A DNA stretch of 64,000 nt, from assembly GCF_003086295.3 (NCBI RefSeq), contig NC_092050.1:157672699-157736698 (forward strand). The letters run 5' to 3'. The notes under the pieces are model-generated. The model made no database searches. It worked only from the letters and a program-made list of their open reading frames with translations, and had not been told where the DNA came from. Positions 46,735-57,111 of this stretch are shown here, in pieces. This stretch comes from Arachis hypogaea. Its lineage: Eukaryota; Streptophyta; Magnoliopsida; Fabales; Fabaceae. Both the position numbers and the translations under genes were made by a program. The stretch's first letter is position 1. The number at the start of each line of letters is the position of its first letter.

Positions 46735-47304
46735 AAGGGAAATTATTGTTTAATTTAAGACGTTAATTAGAGAGGTTAATGAAACATTTTATTTTGGAAT
46801 CCTCATTATTAGAGCTATAAGAACCCAATAATTGAAGGGTAAAAAGCCAAGTCTAATTCACGATTTTTCTTCTATTGTTAAAGATATCAAATATGCACAG
46901 CTTTATTTCCTTAAGAAGAAATAGGAACTATTATCAGTCAACAATGAAAGTAAAAACTTTATATGGAAAACTCTGTTGCAAATTATTGAGTAATTAATAA
47001 TAAATTCTTATTCTGTTCCCCACTTCAACAAAAACACTCGGAAGAACACGCAAACAAAGAATAAGCACAAAATGAACAGAAAGAAAATTAAAATAAAATA
47101 TAAAAAATCATCTATATATAGCCACTATCAATAGTTTGGAATACTTTGAACTTTTTAGTTTTCTAGTAATATTTTCCTTTCATCTATCACATGAAATGAG
47201 GCCATCAATGTCTCATTATACAAAGGATCTCTTATTCTGCTACTCAAACAAGCATCAAGACCAAACTATCTATAGCGCCAAGGGTATTTTATTTAGAAAT
47301 TTTA
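46735..47304. other. Gene-free AT-rich DNA
   Basis: I see no gene or clear repeat in this stretch between two transposons. Confidence 0.4.
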
Positions 47305-47580
47305 GAGAAAAAAACAAATAGATTCCTAATTTTTTGTTATGTGGACATTTTTGTTCCTAACCATTGAAAAATACTTTTAAATTCCTGACCTTCACAAAAT
47401 TTGGACGGATCAGTCCCTCCGTCCAAATGCCTCCGTCAGAGACTGATCCGTCAAAATGCCTTCGTCAAGAACTGATCCGTCCAAATTTTGTGAAGGTCAT
47501 GGACTTAAAAATATTTTTCAATGGTCAGGGACAAAAATGTCTGCAGAACAAAAGATTAGGAATCTATTTGTCATTTTTTC
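47305..47580. mobile_element. Foldback MITE (MULE-like), 276 bp
   Basis: Nearly the whole element is an inverted repeat: GAGAAAAAAACAAATAG pairs with CTATTTGTCATTTTTTC, and the inner arms carry ACCTTCACAAAATTTGGACG and its complement. The flanks GAAATTTTA (47296-47304) and GAAATTTTT (47581-47589) match at 8 of 9. The centre repeats CTGATCCGTC. A truncated relative lies at 10133-10263. Confidence 0.65.
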
Positions 47581-48224
47581 GAAATTTTTAAAAGAAAATA
47601 TTGTAATAAATTTTTTTATCTCATAATTAATATTTGTATCCTAATTTTATTGGACTTTTTCATGAAGAGGAAAAAAAGGGCATATGTGGCTATTATTGAA
47701 ACTGAGAACTCAAAGCTTATCAGCTTTAATGTACATGAATCTATTTATATATAGCGACGATGATATAGAATTTAAACTACATAATGGATTACTACTTACT
47801 TAAATATATAATATCTTCTTATAAATTTTCTAATAAGACACTAATACATATATTTTGTATATTGGTATATTCTTGTAAAATTGGTATCTTATTAAATATA
47901 TAATGAACACATATTACCGTGTTCATGTCTCAAATGAATATAATGTACAATAACCAAATATAATTTTATAGACATTATTTAGACACTAGAAAAAACATAT
48001 TATTAACAATTAAAATGTTACTCGTGTTAATTATTATAGAAAATCAGGTTTAATCCTACAGCTAAGAAACATATATTAATAATGAGCACGATAATAATCT
48101 TTAAATTATATTTCAAGAGCCATGGTAACAAAACTAAAATCAGATTTTAATTATTATGTTTTTTTACGGTATTCTCTAATTAATAAGTCAAGAATTAATT
48201 TGTTGTTGATCTGAATTTCATTTA

Positions 48225-48606
48225 CACTATGTTTGTTTGAGAGGAAAATGGAAGAAAAGAAAAGAGAGGAAAGAAAATGGGAAGGAAAATGATTATTTTT
48301 TTTTTGTTTGGTTGAGAAGGAAAATTAGAGAGAAAAGAAAATGGATGGTTTCTCTCCAACAATGGAAAGAAAATGGAGAGAAAACTAATGTTTCTCTCTC
48401 TACTTCCAATACTACCCCTTTACTTTTTCAATATTTTTTATAATATAGGGATAAAATTGTCTTTTTATAACATTTCTTTTTTTCTTATTTTCCTTCCATC
48501 CATACACATCTAAAAAAAAATAAAAATTCACTCAATTTCTTTCCTTTCCTTTCTTTCCTTTTTATTTTTTTTCTCTCTATTTCTTTCCTTCCAACCAAAC
48601 ATAGCC
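48225..48606. mobile_element. Tourist-like MITE, polypurine type
   Basis: 382 bp flanked by TTA (48222-48224 and 48607-48609). The left arm CACTATGTTTGTTTGAGAGG continues into GA-rich sequence; the right arm CCTTCCAACCAAACATAGCC is its CT-rich mirror. The 68-codon ORF at 48237-48443 is just the purine-rich arm. Confidence 0.7.
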
Positions 48607-48777
48607 TTAAGGATTTATCAATAGCTAATGAATTATTATATATATAATACAGAATTCAAATTTCCAATACTTATTTAAGCAGACGAATAAACTGATTACT
48701 TGACAAATTTAAGTTGATTAGCATATCAGACTTTAATTATCTTAATACTAATGACATAAAATTTGTGGACAAAGTCA

Positions 48778-48905
48778 GGGAGAGATCTACAAGGTGGCTT
48801 GTGGGGGCAAATGCCCTCATCGAGTTTTATAAAATTCTTAAGTAGTATATAATATTAAATTTTAGTTGTCTCTACTATATAAATAATCTTGACCCCAATT
48901 TTTCA
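48778..48905. mobile_element. hAT-like terminal fragment
   Basis: GGGAGAGATCTACAAGGTGG followed by GTGGGGGCAAATGCCC resembles the left end of the relic at 16175. The partner end was not found. Confidence 0.35.
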
Positions 48906-50694
48906 CAATTCAATGTTATTGAAAGATATTTAATTAAATTTAATTTTATAAATATATAAAATTTTATTTTAATTATTTAATAAAAAAATAATTAAATAAA
49001 TAATAATAAAAAAATGAGAAATCAAAATAAATAACCCTAATCTTAATTATTCCCAAAATCAACTTTTTCGCTGCTATCTTTCTTTACTTTCTTTCAGTTT
49101 TCTATTTTTTTATTTTTTTATTTTATTTTTTAATTTCTTTTGATTTAATTAAAAGTTTATTTTTATCTTTTTATAATTTTTATTTTATTAAATTATATTA
49201 CATTTGTTTTGTAATTATACTATTGTGTAATATTTTAATTTTTTTATTAATGGTTATTGTACAATAAAATTTTATTAATATTTTTTTCTATGATTGGTTT
49301 GCTGAGTGTTTTATATTCATATTATACTTTTAATTTTTTTTGTGAAATTATAAAAATTAGGATAAATGATTTTTTTATCCTAATATTTGTATTTTTTTAA
49401 ATATTTCTAATGTTTAATTTTATTTAATTTTTTTTCTAATATTTTTTATTCATTTAATTTTGTTCTTAACATTTTTAATTTGTATCAAAATTAAATATAA
49501 CTAAACGTTAGGTATATTTTAAAAAAAAAACTGCAAATATCAAATATAAAAAATACACTTTATCCTAAAAATTATTGTTTTTATTATATATGATTTATCT
49601 CATTAACAAAATTTTTTGGATATGTCACCAGAGAAATTAAAGTAGAGTTCTTATTAGATTGAAATTGGAGTGATTGGATATGGGTGGTGATGTTATAGTC
49701 GGCAAAGAATGATAGCATGCATGGCAGCCTTTTTGTCGTTGGAGGTCTCTTCTCACTTGGCTTTATTGGCGCACTAAAAGAACGATCTTAATTTGATGTG
49801 AATGCACGAAGTTGAATTATGTGTTGATGTAAAAGATATAAATTCGAATATTTATACGTGTTATATAGTTAATTCAACTAGTCACCAAAAAAAAGTTAAT
49901 TCAACTAAAAAATATTCATCAATTCGGTTAAATTAAAATAAACAAAGAAAATTAATAACTATTTCTAAAATTCAAATTTTATTAATTAAACTAGAGCAGC
50001 ATAATGCGTATCAATATTTAAATTTGTATGTTTACGTGACGACAACAACTATATAGTTTTCAATAATTTTTCATAGTGTATGTATAATTGATTCAGAAAA
50101 GTGAATGCATGGAATGGAATTGGCCTCTCCATACTTGACACGTAGTTTCACTTTTGTCTCCATAAAAAGGTGTATGTTGGAAATGCTATTCTTGTGTTAG
50201 CATGTAAGTCTAACATCTTATGTATGATGTTTAATACTTTAATTAGATACTTTCACTACAAATATTGATGTAACACAAGAATTTTGCAAAATTAAACATT
50301 GTATGGTAACATTATATGCATTTGTCTCATATTCTCGTTGACTGCATTACTTGGTGTGGCAGTATATCAAATTATCAATTATCCCATCAATTATTGTATG
50401 TACAAAAATAAAATAATTTATAATGTGTTAGTATATTAACACTTAAAGAAACTATAAGTTTTATGTGAATCTAATTTATAATAATAGTGAAACATGGATA
50501 ATTTGGTTTTATCTTTACATATATGTTGGATTTAATTTTTTAATTCTTTGGGTTTTTTTTTTCCCTAAAAATCACTAGCCCATGGGTGTTATTATATTGT
50601 TACATTATATTTTGTAGAATAAAATATGTCCAATAATGTTGATTACAAATTTTTGTTTTAGCTAAAACTAATTTGTTTTTATTTTGGTCTCTTA
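48906..50694. other. Gene-free, very AT-rich DNA
   Basis: Long T-rich and A-rich runs; no coding frame, RNA or defined element seen. Confidence 0.45.
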
Positions 50695-51075
50695 GGCTGT
50701 GTTTGTTTATAGAAACAGAACACTGAGATAAAGATACAGAAAAAACAAAATCGTATTTAACAAAGTAGATATGGATAGAGATAATGTATTCAGGAACACT
50801 GATTAGTGTATTTTGTATCCATTCTGACAGAAATGATACGAAAATACTAACAAAAGACACAATAACTTATTTTTTATTTTTTCTTTCATTATTTTTGTTA
50901 ATTTTTTATAATTATATTTTTATCTCAAATTTTTTTAATAAAAAAATAAAAATAAATTATATTTTCATAATTTATTTTAATTTATCACTAAATAAAATAT
51001 AAAAATACAAAATTTTATATCTCTATTTTTTATATCTTATTCTCAATATCTTCTTTTCCAGAAATAAACGCAATC
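50695..51075. mobile_element. Tourist-like MITE (GAGACAGAG family), copy 2
   Basis: 381 bp flanked by TTA (50692-50694 and 51076-51078). The ends are GGCTGTGTTTGTTTATAGAA and GAAATAAACGCAATC. The internal AACACTGAGATAAAGATACAG and the complement of CTTATTCTCAATATCTT match the terminal pattern of 42262-42634. Confidence 0.68.
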
Positions 51076-51256
51076 TTAGCTTCTTTTTCTTACGTTCTAT
51101 GCTTTATTCTCTCTAGTGAAACATGTATTAATGCGAAATTATTATATTCTTTCCCATGTAGTAATGTTAATGGATGATGATCTCAGGGCTCAGCCTCTGT
51201 AAACTAGACATGCAAAATGTCCTTGTCAACATCAGAAAGTTTTCGGATTTATATGA

Positions 51257-51831
51257 TGTTTGAGACCTGAGTGATCTCGGGTGCTCGACGGGTTGGGAGG
51301 CAATGAGAGGATGAGCGGGTGAGACCTTGGACTAATTTGGAGCGGGTGTAGAGATGCGGGTTGAAAAGCTGGCGACGCTGGAGGCGGGGTGGACGGAGGG
51401 TGACCACCTGCAAAGACACTCCGACGATCAAGTCAGTGTTCGTACAAGGTGATAGCCAAATTAGGTAAGATGTTACGTACCTTGGGAGAAGAGCTGGCCT
51501 CTTCCCTTATATACTGTGCTGGATGGGTCCATAGATGACCTAACCCACTGGCCAAGAAGCTTCCATGAGCTGTCCTGGTCTACGTAGGGGGAGCAGGTCG
51601 TTCTGGTTTTTCGGGTCGGGGCTTCGGGTGCTGCCCCGAAGATACCAACCCGACCGGTCGTTGAGCGTGGTGACTTGAGCTGCCCAGTTGGCGAGTCGAG
51701 CGCGCTTTAGGTCGGGTGTTGGAAACCGATCCGTCGGGTTTTCCCTATTATGGGGGACGGGTCCGGCTTGGGTCAGAGGTGGGGCTTCGACCCATCAACC
51801 GGTTGGGATGGACTCGTGGCGGTCCGTAACA
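51257..51831 (-). mobile_element. Solo LTR of an LTR retrotransposon
   Basis: 575 bp beginning TGTTTGAGACC and ending GGTCCGTAACA (TG...CA, short inverted ends TGTT/AACA). It is flanked by identical 5-bp TATGA (51252-51256 and 51832-51836). It is far more GC-rich than its surroundings and holds no gag or pol. On the minus strand CAGTATATAAGGGAAG looks like a TATA box, so the LTR probably reads leftwards (inference). Unequal recombination between two LTRs would explain the loss of the inside. ORFs on it (51688-51909, 51249-51431) are incidental. Confidence 0.82.
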
Positions 51832-51960
51832 TATGATAATATATATGAGAAAGAAAAATCAATAATGATGATAATTAAACAACTTCACTTAAACTTAAAA
51901 GAAATATAAAACTTTAAAAAAAATTATTAGATAAATTAAAAATTAATTTTGATTTATTTA

Positions 51961-52263
51961 AGTTTAATTACTTTGTTAGTCCCTATAATTTCGCAAAATT
52001 TTTAATTAGGTCCCAATACTTTTTTTCCTTTTAATTGAGTCCTTGCACTAAATTTTTTTTTAATTGGGTCTCTATATATTTTTTTCTTTTTATTTAGGTT
52101 CATGTACCAATTTTTTTTTTAGTTGGGTCCCTATAAAATTAAGCCAATTACTGCTAAGAAGAACCTAATTAAAAAAAAATTTGGTGCAGGGACCCAATTA
52201 AAAGGAAAAAAAATATAGGGACCTAATTGAAAATTTCGCAAAATTATACAGAATAATTAAACT
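51961..52263. mobile_element. Foldback MULE-type MITE, 303 bp
   Basis: The ends AGTTTAATTACTTTG and the complement AGTTTAATTATTCTG start arms with TAGTCCCTATAATTTCGCAA, CAATTAGGTCCC and CCTTTTAATTG(A/G)GTCC. The flanks ATTTATTTA (51952-51960 and 52264-52272) are a perfect 9-bp duplication. Non-coding. Confidence 0.75.
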
Positions 52264-52272
52264 ATTTATTTA

Positions 52273-55200
52273 TTAGTTAAAAATAACAATACAAGTTGAT
52301 AAATATAAATACTCTTGAAAAATATATTAGTTGTAAAGTTTGACTATATTAAAAAATTAAAAGTTAATTATTTGGTTAAAAAATTTAACTTAAGGTTATC
52401 AACTTATAACTAATAAATATGCAAGTTGATTATATTACAATTTATCGTATTTGTAATATAATTTTACTATCTATAAATTAATATAAATATATGAATTAGT
52501 TTAATTTAGCATGAAAAAATTGTAAGATTTTTTTATCTGTATTGTGTCTTTATATTAATTTTGTGTACTAAGTAATTAGTTACTTTTTTATTAGAAAAGA
52601 TTGATTTTATTTTTTTGATTTTTTTTTTATTTGTATTAATTGATGAATATTTATACTATTTGATTTGGTATTTTGGATATTAGAATTTAGTTTTAGATGG
52701 AATATCAGATATTACTATTTTATATCTGTATGTTAGAAATTTGATTTAGATAAAATGATTATTCGTTTAAAATATCTTTAAAAAGAATTTGGTTAAGGTA
52801 GATCGGATAGCATTATTAACTATTATTTTGTATCTCGTTAAAAAATCGATTAAAATAGGGTACTCTAATTTTATAATTTTGTTATATTTTTTAGTAAAAA
52901 ATTTAATATAATTTTGTATCTCGATTCTCATGCTTTGTTTCCTAATAATATATATATTATTTATTAATTTTTTAGATATATATATATAATGTATCCTTGG
53001 TGACTCTGTGCTAAATGTTCATCAATAAATTTCGAAGAAATAACCATACCAATAATTTTATTTATCGGATAACCTGTTTTAACTTTATTCGTTTAGGCGG
53101 TTTGAATTTGTAGAATAAGATGGAATAGAAGGAGAGGAAATAAATGTATTTTAGTCGATTCCTTTTTTTTTTTTTTTGGGTCATGATCGATTCCACTATG
53201 TTTGGAACTTTGGATTGAATTAAAAATTAAATGGAGTATATTGTATATAATGGAAAGTCTCTCTTTATTTTGGACTTGATAATCGGAAGTCTAAATGATA
53301 GATTCTTCTTTTCAGGAGGCTAGGTTAGCATGTGGGCCCAGTGGCCCAACTGGAAGACTTTGGTCCATTCACAACCTTAAAGAGGACAATGTAGAAGCCC
53401 ACTTATGTATGTTACCAGAGAAGAGTAGTATCAAAAAACAATTTTCAAATGGTGAATTATAGTGTACAGATGATTATTTACAGATATCTCTGACGCATTT
53501 GTAGATGGCTGACACGTAGTAGTATAAAAAACAGCACTTCAGCTGGCTCACTGGCTGTGCGTGTGTCTGGAATATGTAGCTGAAGCCACGTTTTTAAAAC
53601 GGAATTGTGATAGGTGGGGTCTGTTTTACCTAATATAATAGACTTACAATGAAATTGTGGTTTCAGGCTTTGCAGTGGTGTATGCCTTATGCACAAAGTG
53701 AAAAAGAGAAGAGTAACAAGTCCAAAAAAAAGGGAAACAAGAGTAAAAAATGAATTATGAATGGGTTATATTACATGTATAAGAAGCATCTTATTTCTGA
53801 AAAAAAAAAAAAAAAGACTCGTGTAAAAAAAGTTCAACCCCAGGCTTATCAAATTTGTGTTGAAATAAATTGCTTTAATAATGAATAAAATTTTGCAAAT
53901 GAATAGAGAATAATAAATAATTTAAACTTATTTAAAAATACATAGAGAATTAAAATATTTAGTTTATGCTTAAAATAAAAAGAGAACAATTATAAATTAT
54001 TTTTTGTTATTTAAGATTAATATACCTATTTTTTAGATAATTAATTTTTAGAAATTTAAATTTAATTTATAAGAAGAGATATTTGTGTGGATTTAAATTA
54101 ATAAATTATTTCAAAACTCAAAAATATACCTATTATACAAAGAATTGTGTGAGTTGTAAATGTATCTAGCCATTCTAACATATTTGGTGTTTATTTGAAT
54201 TGGTTTTATTGTTTTTTAAAAAAAATTAAAGTATTTTTATTGAATTTTAAGGAGTAATAGTCAAATTCGTCATTAAAAGATCACTTATTTTTTAAATTGG
54301 TTTTCAAATAATTTTTTTTAGTCATATTAGTCTCTGAAAGGTAAAACGTAAGTCAACTTGGTACTTCCGTCACTTAGATGATAATGTGTCACATTAAGTG
54401 TCGCATGTCACAATATGATTGGTTGACGTGTCAGATCAGTGACACGTGGCATGCCACATGTTATTTGATATGTAATAAATTTGTTTATGATGGTTATCAG
54501 TGGCTAAGAGAAGGGGGTTGAATCTTAATTATCTTTTTCCAGAAATACCTTTTTGCTTTTTTAAAGAACTCAAGAGATATTTTTGTTTTTGTCTTGTGAC
54601 AAGTTGAGAGACACTTTATTTTTGTCTCCTGAGCAACAGAACCAAAATTGAAGTAGAGAAGAAGAAGTAACACACAGATGTATCCTGGTTCAGCTATCTA
54701 GTACAATGTAGCCTACATCCAGTCTCCAACTCTCCATCACAATTATGATGAAATTTCACTATCTCTTTTACAAGAACACAAACATCAATGCTTTCCTAGG
54801 ATCTACCCAATTCTATCTGGGACAAATCCAGATTCTAACCCAATCTGAATTTGACTAGGACTCAACCTAGCTTTCAACAGCCAAGTGCTAACCCAACTTG
54901 TAAGAGAATCCCCACAGGATCATGAAACAAAATAGAAAGATGTACAAAGGACCTCTGAGACATCTTATGGCTTTTTCTCACAGTTTAACTCACTGTCTTT
55001 TACCTTTTATTGGCTTTTTCTTACAAATCTCACTATATTTATCTTTTTCAATGAGACTCAGATAGACTAAACTAAAAAAAAAAGAAAATACTAGATGAAC
55101 AACATGAAAGAGAAGAACTCAATCAACTTAGGTAGCTATAAGAATCAAGGTTCTGAAAACCAAATCGGTCACTAAACCGATAAGATGATTGGTTTAACGA

Positions 55201-55732
55201 TTTAATGGTTCAATCGAAGTTCAACCGATTTAATTAAATATAAAATAAAATTATTAAAAATTTTATTTTAAAAAAAAAATTATAATTACTTAATTAGCAA
55301 CCATCACCAACACAAACTTGCACAAATCAAATACAGTTAATAACACCACCAACACATCAACAGAAATAGTTTCTGGATTTATACAATTTTTAGTTACATC
55401 AACAAACCAACAACACATGCAACATCATAACACAATTAACAATTACATCTAGAAGTTCAAAAGACAAACTCAGAAATTAAAATCCATTACAATTTGACAA
55501 TAAAATCAGAAATCAACACACAATTAACAAAATACATCTAGAAGTTCATAACACAATCAACAATTACATCCAAAAGTTCAGAAGACAAACTCAAAAATTA
55601 AAATCCATTACAATTAGACAATAAAATCAAAAATCAACACAAAATTAACAAAATACCATCAAACAAACAATTGAAAATTACATAATAATGTTTGTTCATC
55701 ACTTGGATTAATTTTCTAAACTTAACTGTTTA
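52273..55732. other. Gene-free region with transposon fragments
   Basis: AT-rich. 54246-54480 looks like one arm of a GTCACGTG-rich MULE-like repeat (TTAGTCTCTGAAAGG, GACACGTGGCATGCCA). 54505-55140 starts with GCTAAGAGAAGGGGGTTGAA and resembles legume LTR-retroelement debris. 55147-55290 (GGTTCTGAAAACCAAATCGG) is related to the end of the element at 12114. 55500-55660 has short direct repeats (CATCTAGAAGTTCA / CATCCAAAAGTTCA). No host gene. Confidence 0.45.
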
Positions 55733-55742
55733 TAATCAAAAT
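55733..55742. repeat. 10-bp target duplication, left (complete MULE)
   Basis: TAATCAAAAT, identical to 61544-61553. Confidence 0.93.
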
Positions 55743-55942
55743 GAGTAAATTACCAATTATGCCCCCAAATTTGTAAAACGCTGACAAAAATAACCCTAAT
55801 ATTTGATAACGACAATAATACCCTCCAAAAATTTTAAAACGGTACAAATCTGACCACCCGTGAGGAGAACCCTTCTCCGTTGAACGGCGCTTGGTGATGT
55901 GGCAAACGGAAGTCCAACGTGGCCTCCCTATTAGGCTTCACT
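55743..55942 (+). repeat. MULE left terminal inverted repeat (200 bp)
   Basis: GAGTAAATTACCAATTATGC at the end, running to GGCTTCACT at 55942. It contains ACGGCGCTTGGTGATGTGGC. Confidence 0.92.
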
Positions 55943-56019
55943 CCCTTTACTCCCTTATTTAGAAATCAGAATGAACATTTTCCCCAAATTGAGCATAAAG
56001 CAAAATCCTAACCATTGCC

Positions 56020-56563
56020 ATGCATGCTGGAAGCTCAGTCATGTCCAGTTATAATCGAAGGACACAGTATATAGAAAATAGTGGATCTGAAGGGCTCGAA
56101 GAACATGTGAGCAAGCCATATGATGGCACATGCTTCTGCCGTCTTCAGGTGGTGGCGTTGAAGTCGAAGACGAGGAAAAACCCAGGTAGATGGTTCTTCA
56201 GGTGTCCTCTGTGGAAGGTAAGTATGAATTTTGTGCTTCATTTGTTCCCCCCGTCGACAATTGAGCTTGATGAATGGTTATTGTGTTGGGCAGACGAAGA
56301 ACAGTGGGTGCTGTTATTTTCAATGGATGGACGAAACGGGTGAGGAATCTGCTGGGGTGGAGGAATGCTGTAAGAATGGCACAGTAAGATGCAATGCATG
56401 TGGAGTATTGGAAGGGAGGTTTACCAGTGTTGAGAGTGAGACGACACAGAGAGATCGAAAGATGTTGATAGAGCAGATGAAGAGAGTTGAATTGCTTCTG
56501 TATTTCGTACTGGGTGGACTTGTACTGAGTTTGAGTTTGAGTTTGATGTGTTTGGTTAGATAG
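56020..56563 (+). CDS. MULE-encoded GRF zinc-finger protein with C-terminal membrane segment
   Basis: Two exons, 56020-56217 and 56294-56563 (GT-AG), give 155 residues. A GRF-type zinc finger spans about 38-79: CFC (Cys38, Cys40), the basic stretch KSKTRKNPGRWFFRCP with Cys62, then Cys72/73 and FQWMDE. The family uses C..C..C..C zinc binding to contact single-stranded nucleic acid. A second cysteine group (ECCKNGTVRCNACG) follows, then a charged helix (TTQRDRKMLIEQMKR) and a hydrophobic end (ELLLYFVLGGLVLSLSLSLM), probably membrane-spanning. It lies just inside the left TIR and faces the transposase gene, so I take it as the element's second gene. Short GRF-plus-membrane proteins are common as predicted genes in legumes and may often be MULE genes. 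Met8 is an alternative start. Function in transposition is unknown. Confidence 0.82.
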
Positions 56564-57111
56564 GACAACGAATGCATGCAGGACAGGGTTTATTGATGAC
56601 TGTTATGTGTTATTGTTGCATACTATTTATGTTGACATTGTTGTGGTTATTTTGCTTACTTGTTAATGAATTGGACCTGTGACTAGAATTTTATTGCATC
56701 ACCAAGAAAATCATGAATGGAGTGAAGTGCAACTAACCAAAAGGCAACTCAGACATGTTAAATAAGTTCAAATAGACCTAAGAAATCAAAATTGGTAAAA
56801 GGACAAGATAAAAACCGAGACAACTGGTCTGCATAACATTAAGCATTAGCACAAACTGTTCCAACCAAAATACTCTATACATGCTAATCAGTCTTCATAG
56901 CTGATACCAAAATAAACAAAGAGTTCAACAAAGGGCAATAACCCATACTAAATATCAACATACATTCCCAAAAACTGGATAAAGTTATAACTAAATACTA
57001 AACATACTAAATATCAACATACAACCCAAAATACTCAAGTTGTCCAACAAAGGGGAACTACAGATCAAGTTATAACCCAAAAGATGAAGTAATTATATAG
57101 TAAAGTCTCCT
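56564..57111. other. Spacer between the two convergent MULE genes
   Basis: It must hold both 3' UTRs and poly(A) sites. TACTAAATATCAACATACA is repeated at about 56947 and 57003, with related AACCCAAAA and CAACAAAGGG words, giving a small direct duplication. Confidence 0.5.

Noticed and set aside
54505..55140. Complete LTR retrotransposon
   Set aside because: I see a typical retroelement-like start but no partner LTR, primer-binding site or coding frame, so only debris is supported.
56020..56563. GRF protein as an independent host gene
   Set aside because: It lies between TIRs with a perfect target duplication and starts just inside the left TIR.
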